Of a stretch of 64,000 nt of DNA, positions 8,100 through 16,239 are shown one piece after another. The stretch covers positions 62,001-126,000 of the forward strand of contig JAEUVJ010000008.1 in assembly GCA_016787085.1 (NCBI GenBank), in the 5' to 3' direction. Every line of letters starts with the position of its first letter. The stretch's first letter is position 1. The notes below the pieces were generated by a model. The model was not told the origin of the DNA. It did no database searches and saw nothing but the letters and a program-made list of their open reading frames with translations. The stretch is from Chitinophagaceae bacterium. GTDB lineage: Bacteria > Bacteroidota > Bacteroidia > Chitinophagales > Chitinophagaceae. The position numbers were made by a program, and so were the translations under genes.

Positions 8100-10337
8100 G
8101 ACATAGCTCTTCCCTTTCTCAACCAACAATTCATATGCACCATTTCTTTTATCGGTCACCTGTCCTTCTTTACAAATGGGTTTGCTTTTACTTTTAAACT
8201 TTACTATTCCCGTTCCCCCGGCCCCGGTGATCTTAATTTGCTTATTACTTACATACAGGTCAATCTCACCACCCGGTGTAGGCACTTTACCCTGCATCCA
8301 TTGCAATCCCCCAAGGTTCGGCACCACTTCATACATGGCATAACCTGCAGAGGTGGGCTTTACGCCGAGATAATATTTACCCATCAGGTAGATCGGGCTG
8401 GCTCCCCATGCATGGCATAAACTTTTACCAAACTCCCTTCCGTACATCGCATAATGCTCAACTCCTTTTTTGGATGGGTTGTATTCCTCCCAGAAAGAAG
8501 TGGCCCCTAGCTTCAGCATACCACCCCAGTAATCCTTCATCTCTTTCAGCACATAACCTTGCTCACCCATGGCGCATAATGCTTCGAGTTCATAAAAACG
8601 CATATACGGCGTCACGATCTTTTGTATGGAATCGTTCAGCAACACCGATCTTTTCACCGCCTGCTTTTGTGCATCAGTAAAGTAATCAAAGAAAATGGAG
8701 AACATATTCGCATACCGGGTCACATTATCCGTTTGTTTCCCTTCCACCCGGCTATGCACCAGCGCCTGCTTCTGTTCATTCCAGTAAAGGTCAAACAGTT
8801 TTTTCCGGAGACCGGCCGCCATTGTTTTGTACTGACCGGCATTCTCCGCATCATTGACGATCTCCGCACAAATTGCCATCGTCTCCAGGCTTCTGGTAAA
8901 TAGCAATTGTTCAAAACTCACTTCTCCCTTCTTGCTTAATCCGGCCGCCCAGTCTATGAATATCCAGTCGCCGGGCAAGCCTTCCAGCAAGCCGTTCTTA
9001 TTTCTTCTGCCCAGTACATAGTCCATCAGGCTTTTCATCCGACCATAGTTCTGCTGGATAAATGTTTTATCGCCTGAATAAAGGTAATAGTCATAGATAC
9101 CGAGGAACCAGTAAAAAGTATAATCCATGATCGTATTGATATGACTGGTGACCGGATCTTTTCCTCTTAACGCATACATCGTTCTTGTCACCGTGGCATT
9201 ATCATTCATCAGGTAATAATTCATCAGGTAGCTTTGGTAGGCGTCGCCGCTCCATATCCAGCGGTCACGTTTGATACCATCCACGAAAAATTCACGGGTG
9301 CTTAAATGCAGGGTATATTTCGCCACATCATAGATCTTATTGATCAGTGTATCGCTACAGGTAAAACTTCCCTTGTCGGGCAGGTCAGCGTATTCATATA
9401 ACATGGAGACTTCATCAAACTGCGCATTGCCTTCCCGTATAATATTGACATAGCGGAAAGCTTTTGACAAAGACATTACCTGATCTGACGGGTTCATATT
9501 GTTCACTTCCAGCTTATCGAAGGTCTCTGTATGTTCACGGCTGAGCGCCTCTTCCTTACTCTCGCCATAATAAACAGACAGTTTCCCTTTGCCTTTTAAT
9601 CCATGCAGTTTGATAAACCCAAAGGTCTCCTTTCCAAAATCCAGCAAAATAGAATTACCATTCACTTCTTTACCGGCCGCCTGAATCGGGATGACAGGCA
9701 GCTTAAAAGCAGAAGGCGGTTGTTTGGGATCATTAAAATTCCAGTAGCCTGCATTCAACCATTGCGTGGCGGAGATATCGGAGGTCTTACCTGTTTCATC
9801 TATCCACTCTTTATCTTCAAAGGTGGTGAGCCAGGTACCATCACTGACAATCGTCTTGCCCTTTATATAAACAGAAGGTACCGATGCCTGGCAAAATACT
9901 TTTACATTGATCTTATGTTTACCGGCCGGCACCGTGATCGTGGGAGGCATTCCTTCTAACGGTTTTCCGTCCAGCTTTACATTATAGATACCTTCCGCAT
10001 AAATGTTCACTTCTTCTGCCTCTTTCAGATCAAACACTTTATGAAAGTCCATCAGCACATAGTGATTGTCCATTTTCCAGAACACCGGGAAGAAAGTGCT
10101 CTTCTCCGTTCTCCGGTTCTGCATCTGGTTACTGAGCCATATCTCATAGTCGCCGGGATACCATATCCAGGTTTGAGCAGATGCAATCTGCCACACAAAT
10201 ATGGAAACACAAAAACAGAAAAAGGATTTCACGCAAAGGCGCAAAGCAGCAAAGCCGCAAGGGTGAACGTCACTGCTACTTTGCATTCTTAGAAACTTGG
10301 CGGCTTTGCGTGAAAACAATCTATTACTCTCTTTCAT
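8082..10337 (-). CDS. GH78-like alpha-L-rhamnosidase, exported
   Basis: A 751-residue protein with an N-terminal beta-rich region and a C-terminal six-hairpin (alpha/alpha)6 domain. The motif FVDGIKRDRWIWSGD matches the GH78 acid-bearing segment, and a C-terminal beta domain follows. The family removes L-rhamnose from pectic and plant glycosides, in the periplasm or at the surface. The ATG at 10337 is chosen over a TTG at 10343. The symporter stop (10340) is only 2 bases away, suggesting translational coupling. Residues up to about 40 are encoded by an inverted-repeat element (10227-10315). The hydrophobic signal segment FFCFCVSIFVWQIASA comes just after it. Confidence 0.85.
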   Translation of the reverse strand: MKESNRLFSRKAAKFLRMQSSSDVHPCGFAALRLCVKSFFCFCVSIFVWQIASAQTWIWYPGDYEIWLSNQMQNRRTEKSTFFPVFWKMDNHYVLMDFHKVFDLKEAEEVNIYAEGIYNVKLDGKPLEGMPPTITVPAGKHKINVKVFCQASVPSVYIKGKTIVSDGTWLTTFEDKEWIDETGKTSDISATQWLNAGYWNFNDPKQPPSAFKLPVIPIQAAGKEVNGNSILLDFGKETFGFIKLHGLKGKGKLSVYYGESKEEALSREHTETFDKLEVNNMNPSDQVMSLSKAFRYVNIIREGNAQFDEVSMLYEYADLPDKGSFTCSDTLINKIYDVAKYTLHLSTREFFVDGIKRDRWIWSGDAYQSYLMNYYLMNDNATVTRTMYALRGKDPVTSHINTIMDYTFYWFLGIYDYYLYSGDKTFIQQNYGRMKSLMDYVLGRRNKNGLLEGLPGDWIFIDWAAGLSKKGEVSFEQLLFTRSLETMAICAEIVNDAENAGQYKTMAAGLRKKLFDLYWNEQKQALVHSRVEGKQTDNVTRYANMFSIFFDYFTDAQKQAVKRSVLLNDSIQKIVTPYMRFYELEALCAMGEQGYVLKEMKDYWGGMLKLGATSFWEEYNPSKKGVEHYAMYGREFGKSLCHAWGASPIYLMGKYYLGVKPTSAGYAMYEVVPNLGGLQWMQGKVPTPGGEIDLYVSNKQIKITGAGGTGIVKFKSKSKPICKEGQVTDKRNGAYELLVEKGKSYVVNYKL
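10227..10315. repeat. CGCAAAG element with 12-base perfect terminal inverted repeats
   Basis: The ends TTTCACGCAAAG (10227-10238) and CTTTGCGTGAAA (10304-10315) are perfect inverses. The interior holds further GCAAAG and CAAAGC units. It lies wholly inside the N-terminal codons of the GH78-like gene and is 89 bases long. No transposase is near. Confidence 0.75.
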
Positions 10338-10339
10338 AA

Positions 10340-11917
10340 TCAATGTCCGTTAAAAATGATATATAAGGCCAATATGGCTATGCCTAACACGGCGAACAAT
10401 ATTTTCACTCTTTTGGTGGTGACCGGCAATACCGTTTCCTCGGCAGATTTCGTCTGCGGGTTCCTGTCCAGCAGTGAAATGATAATAGCCGTCACAAGCA
10501 ATACTGCAAAGATGTAAAATGACAACAACAGGAAATGCGGCCACTGCGGGTATTCATCCGCCGGCATTATCCACAGGTACAAGATACCGACCAGTAAACT
10601 GAATGCTGACCCGTAACTCAGAATTCCATTAACCGCTTTCTTCGTGGTCCGTTTCCAGAATACACTCAATAAAAACACAACGGATAAAGAAGGTGCCAGG
10701 AAACCCAGTACTGCCTGGAATATATTGAACAGGTTCTGCCCTTTTATATTATCAATGGCCACTGCCATCAGCACCGCAAACACACAACCCACTGCGATCG
10801 TGATGCGGCCCACCTTTATCTGCCGCTGCGTATCTGCAGCAGGATTGACCTTCTTAACATAAATATCATTGGTGAAAACAGCACTAAGCGCATTGAGGGA
10901 TGATCCGATAGTGCCCACCAGCACCGCTATCAGTACACAGATCACCAGGCCATTCATCCCCGGCGGGAATAAATTCGTCACCATCGTCATATAGGCAAGG
11001 TCGGAACTTTCCAACTGGGGAAATAATACAGCGCATACAATACCCGGAAGAATGAACAGTGGCAGAGCCAGCACTTTCAGCCAGCCGATAAAGTTCACTC
11101 CGAGTTGCCCCTGCTCCAGGTTTTTGGCGCCGAGTACACTTTGCACCATCGCCTGGTCGGTACAGAAAAACGCTACGGCTGCAACAGGATAACCCAGCAG
11201 CATCGCAGGCCACGGATAACTTGTATCATCAGCCGGCCTTACAAGGTTCCAGAAATTGGAAGGTACTTTACTGATCAAAGCCTGTATGCCTCCCGCTTTT
11301 TGTAATCCTATATATGATAAAGTGAGCGACACAGCGATCAATAAGATCATCTGGAAGACATTCACTTTGGCAATTGCTTTTAATCCGCCGGCAAACGTGA
11401 AGATGCCGGCAAACAATACCAACACCATGACCGATTGCCACATTGGTATGCCCAGTATCTGCCGCACCAATACTCCGCCGCTGAACAAACCCAGCGACAA
11501 CCAACTGACAAGTATCTTGATCAGTGCATACCAGGCTAAAATATTCTGTGTGCTGTCACCATATCTTTTGCCCATGTACTCCGGCATGGTAGTGACCCCG
11601 CTGGCAATATATCTCGGTGCAAACACCATGGCCAGTAATAAAAGGAACACATAAGCATACCACTCAAAATTCCCGGCGACGATACCCGTAGCATACCCAA
11701 TGCTGGCAAAAGCGAGCAGGGATGAGGGCCCCACATTCGTGCCCCACATGTTGAAACCGATATTGTACCAGTTGAGTGATTTATTCGCCAAAAAAAGTGT
11801 TTCGCCTTTTTTCTTATGCGTAAAGCTGGCGATATAACCGATCACCAATAAAATGACAAGATAGGCCACCACGATGGCAAGGTCGAGTCCGGTCAGTTTA
11901 TCGTAGATTGAATTCAC
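10340..11917 (-). CDS. Sodium:solute symporter (SSS family)
   Basis: A 525-residue inner-membrane protein with about 13-14 membrane segments. It has the SSS pattern, with VVAYLVILLVIGYIAS near the start, WYNIGFNMWGTNVGPSSLLAFAS in the early substrate/sodium region and MPEYMGKRYGD after it. The family imports sugars, sugar acids and similar solutes with sodium. It lies between the four-helix-bundle gene and the GH78-like gene, so it probably imports a monosaccharide or uronide released by the surrounding glycosidases. Two other SSS genes occur in the window (26229 and 33226), differing in their N-terminal sequence. Confidence 0.88.
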   Translation of the reverse strand: MNSIYDKLTGLDLAIVVAYLVILLVIGYIASFTHKKKGETLFLANKSLNWYNIGFNMWGTNVGPSSLLAFASIGYATGIVAGNFEWYAYVFLLLLAMVFAPRYIASGVTTMPEYMGKRYGDSTQNILAWYALIKILVSWLSLGLFSGGVLVRQILGIPMWQSVMVLVLFAGIFTFAGGLKAIAKVNVFQMILLIAVSLTLSYIGLQKAGGIQALISKVPSNFWNLVRPADDTSYPWPAMLLGYPVAAVAFFCTDQAMVQSVLGAKNLEQGQLGVNFIGWLKVLALPLFILPGIVCAVLFPQLESSDLAYMTMVTNLFPPGMNGLVICVLIAVLVGTIGSSLNALSAVFTNDIYVKKVNPAADTQRQIKVGRITIAVGCVFAVLMAVAIDNIKGQNLFNIFQAVLGFLAPSLSVVFLLSVFWKRTTKKAVNGILSYGSAFSLLVGILYLWIMPADEYPQWPHFLLLSFYIFAVLLVTAIIISLLDRNPQTKSAEETVLPVTTKRVKILFAVLGIAILALYIIFNGH

Positions 11918-11918
11918 T

Positions 11919-11951
11919 TAGTAATAAGTTATAAATGATGAGTTATAAGTT
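11919..11951. repeat. AT-rich repeat at the 3' side of the four-helix-bundle gene
   Basis: Contains AAGTTATAAATGATGAGTTA. It is almost identical to the reverse complement of the copy at 13470-13502, and is opposite in orientation to the copy at 12306. The stop codon of the four-helix-bundle gene lies inside it. Confidence 0.65.
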
Positions 11952-12311
11952 GCTTCGCCGTTTTTTGACTGTCAGGATACTGCTGCGTATAATCTTTAAT
12001 AGTTCATTAGCATCCGAATACAAAGAATCATATTCTTTCTTCGTCAGCAATTCAATCGAAAACAACAATTCCAGCCAATAGAGCGTCTCGTCTGTCTCCT
12101 TTTGCGCAATCGCCAGCTTATGAATAAAATCTGCGGAACTTTCAGCATTGTTAGCCTCCCGGATATTTGCGCCGATGGAAGTTCCGCTTCTAAGAAGTTG
12201 CTTACTCAACACAAACTCCTTTTTAGACTCAGACAGATGCTTATACAACTTTGCAACCCTCACTGCAAATGCAAAAGACTTATCTTTGAGGATGCTTCTT
12301 TTCTCACTCAT
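11943..12311 (-). CDS. Four helix bundle protein (23S rRNA intervening-sequence protein family)
   Basis: A 122-residue, mostly helical, basic protein. The pattern FAVRVAKLYKHL, LLRSGTSIGANIREANNAES and IAQKETDETLYWLELL is typical of the four helix bundle family first seen in 23S rRNA intervening sequences and related to diversity-generating-retroelement Avd proteins. The role of stand-alone copies is not established; nucleic-acid binding is suspected from relatives. Both its start codon (12309-12311) and stop codon (11943-11945) lie in inverted copies of the AT-rich repeat. The gene therefore looks like a passenger placed between the oxidoreductase and symporter genes. Confidence 0.85.
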   Translation of the reverse strand: MSEKRSILKDKSFAFAVRVAKLYKHLSESKKEFVLSKQLLRSGTSIGANIREANNAESSADFIHKLAIAQKETDETLYWLELLFSIELLTKKEYDSLYSDANELLKIIRSSILTVKKRRSNL

Positions 12312-12336
12312 AACTTATCGTTTATAACTCATAACT
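12306..12336. repeat. AT-rich repeat at the 5' side of the four-helix-bundle gene
   Basis: ACTCATAACTTATCGTTTAT followed by AACTCATAACT. It is inverted relative to 11919-11951, and it also overlaps the end of the upstream oxidoreductase gene. Confidence 0.65.
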
Positions 12337-13386
12337 GGCCAGGACATCACTCACTTTCACCGGTTTCCCTGTCTGCAAACTCTTATCCATCGCCTGCAGC
12401 AACGCCACGGTACCGATCCCTTCCTTCATATCCGGGTACGCTGTAAAGTTTTGCTCGATGCTGTCGGCAAAGTATTCGAGATAGTTTTGGTATTCGCCGG
12501 CATGATGGCTCTGCCCTTCAAACCGGAAATAATGTTTCAATGTCGCATCACCCCAGGTAACGATCTTTTCTTCACCATCCTTATTGGTAATGGCATAGCG
12601 CAGTTCATGATAGTCGGCCTGGCTTGCTCCCAGTGTTCCCCTTAGTATGCAGCTCATCCCGCTTTCTCTTTGTGCCGGTTGTATCGGCCCGGTATAAGCG
12701 CCGCTTACTCTTGCGATCTGCCCATCTGAAGATTTAAAAATAAAATGCATCGTATCCTCATTCTTCAGACCCGCTGTCTTGCCATTGGAACTGATCATGC
12801 CATAGCCCATCACTTCATCAATATTGGGTAAATACCACCTGATAAAATCAACAGGGTGGCTCAATCCGCCATACAACCATTTGAATGATTTCTCCAGCGC
12901 CCATTTCTTTTCAAGGAACCAGCGGTGATCAGCATTGTAATGGCTTTCCACCGTGATCAGTTCCCCGATCTCCCCGGCTTCAAAATCTTTTCTTTGTTTG
13001 CGGTAAGGTTCAAAGAAACGTGAACTCTGCCCGACAAATACTTTCTTCCCTGTCTTTTGTTGTAACTCGAGCAACTCTTTCGCCTTGCTCAGATCATCAA
13101 TAAAAGGTTTAGTACACACCACATGCTTGCCCTGCTGCAAAGCCAGTTTGATATGTTCCGCATGTAAATGATCCGGTGTATAAATAGCAATGATGTCAAT
13201 CTCTTTATCATTCAGCATGTCTTCATACTCCGTCGTGTATTCATACATCTTGAACTCATCCGCCCTCTTCCTGCACAGATCAATACTCTTATCACAGATC
13301 ATCTTCAGCTGCAGCTTCTCACTCTGCATCGCAGCCGAGATGGTGCTGCGGCCTTCACCCAAACCTAATATTCCTATTACTTGCAT
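12322..13386 (-). CDS. Gfo/Idh/MocA-family oxidoreductase
   Basis: A 354-residue NAD(P)-dependent dehydrogenase. The N-terminal Rossmann fold starts IGILGLGEGRSTISA, and the family motif appears as VVCTKPFIDDLSKAKEL (EKP replaced by TKP) near residue 95. The C-terminal alpha/beta domain carries GGLSHPVDFIRWYLP, with the usual active-site His. No signal peptide is seen, so it is cytoplasmic. Family members oxidise or reduce sugars and sugar acids, and apiose dehydrogenases also belong here as I recall, but nothing in the sequence fixes the substrate. It sits downstream of the beta-helix/mutarotase fusion in the left-hand unit. Confidence 0.85.
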   Translation of the reverse strand: MQVIGILGLGEGRSTISAAMQSEKLQLKMICDKSIDLCRKRADEFKMYEYTTEYEDMLNDKEIDIIAIYTPDHLHAEHIKLALQQGKHVVCTKPFIDDLSKAKELLELQQKTGKKVFVGQSSRFFEPYRKQRKDFEAGEIGELITVESHYNADHRWFLEKKWALEKSFKWLYGGLSHPVDFIRWYLPNIDEVMGYGMISSNGKTAGLKNEDTMHFIFKSSDGQIARVSGAYTGPIQPAQRESGMSCILRGTLGASQADYHELRYAITNKDGEEKIVTWGDATLKHYFRFEGQSHHAGEYQNYLEYFADSIEQNFTAYPDMKEGIGTVALLQAMDKSLQTGKPVKVSDVLASYEL

Positions 13387-13393
13387 AGCGTCT

Positions 13394-13431
13394 GATTATG
13401 AATTATGAGTTATAAGTTATGAGTTATGAAT
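13394..13431. repeat. AT-rich repeat, left arm of an inverted pair
   Basis: ATTATGAGTTATAAGTTATG followed by AGTTATGAAT. It is inverted relative to 13470-13502 across a loop of about 40 bases, between the oxidoreductase start and the beta-helix gene stop. Confidence 0.6.
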
Positions 13432-13469
13432 GACGGCATAGCTAAATCCCGGCGGTGAGCTGTTGAAAT

Positions 13470-13502
13470 ACAACTCATAACTCATCATTTATAACTTATA
13501 AC
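13470..13502. repeat. AT-rich repeat, right arm of an inverted pair
   Basis: CAACTCATAACTCATCATTT followed by ATAACTTATAA. It contains the stop codon region of the beta-helix/mutarotase fusion (stop at 13496). Confidence 0.6.
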
Positions 13503-16006
13503 TGTTTTAAAAACATCCAGGTCTCGTTCGGCTTTGTCCCTTCAATACCTTCCTGGTATTTCCCCATGATCCGATTCCATTCCTTCATCTTCGGGTTATT
13601 CTCCGTTGTCTTTGGATTCAGCTCATCCAGCGTTTTTCCTTTCGGTATGCTGATGACCAGTACCAGTTGCCTGCCATTACGGAACAATAATAACTGCTGG
13701 AAATCTCCACGGCAAAACCCTTTCGCTATATCCGGCCATTTTTCAAACTGCACGGCATGATAGTCCAGATATTCCTGCTGCTTTTTTGTATCCGCAACAA
13801 GATTCGCTGTCAGCAACACATGGTCCCACTCCGTAGTAGTGGCTATATCCGTACAATGTTTCTTCTTACTGAACTCGTAGAACATGTCGTGATAGGCCTT
13901 CACTTCTGCTTCGGGAAAATGATTCTGCAACCTTCCCTGCATCACCGCAATGTCCTGCACCTTATCAAAGATCACATAATGGTTTTGCCAGTGGTAAATA
14001 GCGCTACTATCCATTCTATTTTCCGCCAGCAGCTTTTTCAGCTTTGCGAGGTCAAGGGTCTTTCCGTTTTTCACCACCAGTTCTATCACTTCGTTATGCT
14101 CTTCATTGACGGGCAATGAAAGTTTATTGGCCGATCTTTCCTTAGCGAGATACTGAAACTCTTTTTGAAGCCCTGCATTCTGCTTTATGCTTTCCGCAAC
14201 ACCCGGCCCGTTATTAATCCATTCATTGCCCGGACCATTGGCATTCTGCAGGAACTTGGCCGAAGGCGTCCAGTTATTTTTCACGGTGAAATAAGAAGAA
14301 CCTTCATCCGTATACAGATAGAACCAGTGCGAAGGCAGGTGCACATACGGCGCTTTGTAAATGCTGTCAATATAATTCTCCGTGATCAGGGAACCCGGCT
14401 GTGCACTCAGTGTATAAATACCGCTGCAGTCATAATTGTGTTTGCCGTAGTGGTGTATCTTATTGGCAACAATTTTATTATTCTTCATCGCATTGGGCGC
14501 AGGGCTCCAGCCCCATCCCATGCTCAGTGCTGTATAAGAAACATTTTCAATCTCGTTATGCTCCACCACTGTATTTCTTGCATAACCGATACCGATACCC
14601 ACACAGCCCCAGTCATCATTGGTCACATCGGTGACAAGGTTATTGCTGATGACCATACCGTCGCATACTTCCCGCTCATCTTTGGGGTTATAGGGCAAAT
14701 GTATTTCGGTGCCCTGATCTGAATATACTCCCGCCAGTATGCCGTTGCCGCCAATATCCTTAAAAAGATTCCCTTTAATAAGAGTATGATGTACGCCTTT
14801 GTGATAATCCAGGCCTGTTGAGGCGAGATGTTCAAAACGGCAATTGGCAAAAGCAGTATTATCAGCAAACGAAACTTCCACTGCAGCGGCCGGTCTGCCG
14901 ATCCACGCCTGGTTATCGAGACCGGGTTTTTCTTTTGTACCTGCAGGTTTCAATCTATATGCATCGAGCATGTACAGTCCTGCCTGGTGCGGCACATGTC
15001 CCTGTTGCGATGGCCGCAGCCAGCCCGTATGCTGAAACGAAATGCCGTTGAAATAAATATTCGATACAGGATGATCAATTGTTCCTTCTATTCTTACCAA
15101 TGTTTCAAGAAAAGGGGCCACCACCGAAGCGGTCAGCATGTTCTCATTACCCAGTGGCCAGTAATACAGTTTACGACCGGCCATATCAAGATACCATTCA
15201 CCCGGCTCATCGAGGAACTGGATGGCATTCGTCAAATAAAAAGCGGAGTTACCTGTCTCTTTCGATAACCACGGCGCCGGCCACGGATGTTCGCTTTGTA
15301 TCCGGCTTTCCGGCTGGTGAAAGAAGAGTTTGGTGCTGTCGCCCATTGCCTGCATTTTCTTTACCCGCAGTATTGCAATGGCCCACCACTGGTGAATAAG
15401 CATTTCCATATCCTGCGCCTGCTGCAGCAGCGGGAATTTTGGCGTGGGAATGATACAGGTCTGCTCCTGTTTGTTCCAGTTCAGGATGCGGTGCATCGCA
15501 TTGCCGTTGGCGCTTTTTGCTCTCACCGCTTTTATATCATTCACCCACAACTGGCGAAACTCAAACAACCTCCCGTTCATCAGCGGCACATCGGCCACCC
15601 ATACTTTACCTTTTGCTATAGCCGGTAAACCCGGAACGGCGGTCATTACTTTCTTCCAGCCGCTGACCGTAACACCGCCGCTCAGCACCGGTTGTTCACC
15701 CGGCGCCGCTTCTATATACGTGGGACTGTCAGCAGTACCTGCGTCTTCGGGACGGATGAAAACAGGCTCCTGTAAAAGATACCTTCCCCCCTGTAAAATG
15801 ATATGAATACCGCCCGCCACGGAAGGATCGTTCAGCCGGCGCCATTCCCTTGCTTTGCGCAAGGCCCTGTTCAGTGTAGCAAAGGGTTTGTCTTTTGAAC
15901 CATCATGGAGATCAGAACCGGCGGGAGAAACATATATATCCGCAGCCCGGTTACTGAGGGTAACCAGCATGATAAATGCAAGAAGGCAAAGTCGCAACCG
16001 TTTCAT
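13496..16006 (-). CDS. Exported beta-helix protein fused to an L-rhamnose mutarotase-like domain
   Basis: An 836-residue protein with a signal peptide (MKRLRLCLLAFIMLVTLSNRA). Residues about 22-620 form a right-handed parallel beta-helix region. It begins DIYVSPAGSDLHDGSKDKPF, as in polysaccharide lyases and beta-helix glycosidases, and has repeated short N-rich turns (for example VISNNLVTDV, VVEHNEIENVSY). Residues about 650-836 resemble the ferredoxin-like L-rhamnose mutarotase family (YLDYHAVQFEKWPDI, then MKEWNRIMGKY and TWMFLKQL at the end). The fusion could release and epimerise a deoxy sugar, but catalysis is not proven by motif alone. The upstream region holds the conserved promoter element shared with the SusC gene. 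Confidence 0.75.
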   Translation of the reverse strand: MKRLRLCLLAFIMLVTLSNRAADIYVSPAGSDLHDGSKDKPFATLNRALRKAREWRRLNDPSVAGGIHIILQGGRYLLQEPVFIRPEDAGTADSPTYIEAAPGEQPVLSGGVTVSGWKKVMTAVPGLPAIAKGKVWVADVPLMNGRLFEFRQLWVNDIKAVRAKSANGNAMHRILNWNKQEQTCIIPTPKFPLLQQAQDMEMLIHQWWAIAILRVKKMQAMGDSTKLFFHQPESRIQSEHPWPAPWLSKETGNSAFYLTNAIQFLDEPGEWYLDMAGRKLYYWPLGNENMLTASVVAPFLETLVRIEGTIDHPVSNIYFNGISFQHTGWLRPSQQGHVPHQAGLYMLDAYRLKPAGTKEKPGLDNQAWIGRPAAAVEVSFADNTAFANCRFEHLASTGLDYHKGVHHTLIKGNLFKDIGGNGILAGVYSDQGTEIHLPYNPKDEREVCDGMVISNNLVTDVTNDDWGCVGIGIGYARNTVVEHNEIENVSYTALSMGWGWSPAPNAMKNNKIVANKIHHYGKHNYDCSGIYTLSAQPGSLITENYIDSIYKAPYVHLPSHWFYLYTDEGSSYFTVKNNWTPSAKFLQNANGPGNEWINNGPGVAESIKQNAGLQKEFQYLAKERSANKLSLPVNEEHNEVIELVVKNGKTLDLAKLKKLLAENRMDSSAIYHWQNHYVIFDKVQDIAVMQGRLQNHFPEAEVKAYHDMFYEFSKKKHCTDIATTTEWDHVLLTANLVADTKKQQEYLDYHAVQFEKWPDIAKGFCRGDFQQLLLFRNGRQLVLVISIPKGKTLDELNPKTTENNPKMKEWNRIMGKYQEGIEGTKPNETWMFLKQL

Positions 16007-16058
16007 TCCTTGTAGTGCTGACGCCTTTAAATATACTTAATTCACAGGCGCTTAGACC

Positions 16059-16129
16059 AATAAATGTACCCCTGCCTGCTACCCGGAAAAATGTAAGTAT
16101 TTGCTATAATGATGGAGGATTTTACTATT
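16059..16129 (-). promoter_or_regulatory. Shared operator-like element and -7 box upstream of the beta-helix unit
   Basis: A 40-base element at 16090-16129 matches 23374-23413 upstream of susC at 36 of 40 positions. Its core on the minus strand is AATAGTAAAATCCTCCATCA. A TACATTTATT box (16059-16068), close to the Bacteroidota TAnnTTTG -7 consensus, lies exactly 35 bases downstream of the 26-base core, the same as at susC. Confidence 0.7.
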
Positions 16130-16239
16130 CGAGGGGAAGAAAGCTGCGGGCTTTTAGCTATGAGCTACGAGCAATGGCTGCTTGGTCATGCTTAGGCTAT
16201 GAATAGTCCCAAAAAGAGTTACGTAAATTTGAGAGTTGT

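Noticed and set aside
11919..13502. CRISPR array from the AT-rich repeats
   Set aside because: Copies are irregularly spaced, vary in sequence and orientation, have no uniform spacers, and no cas gene is near.
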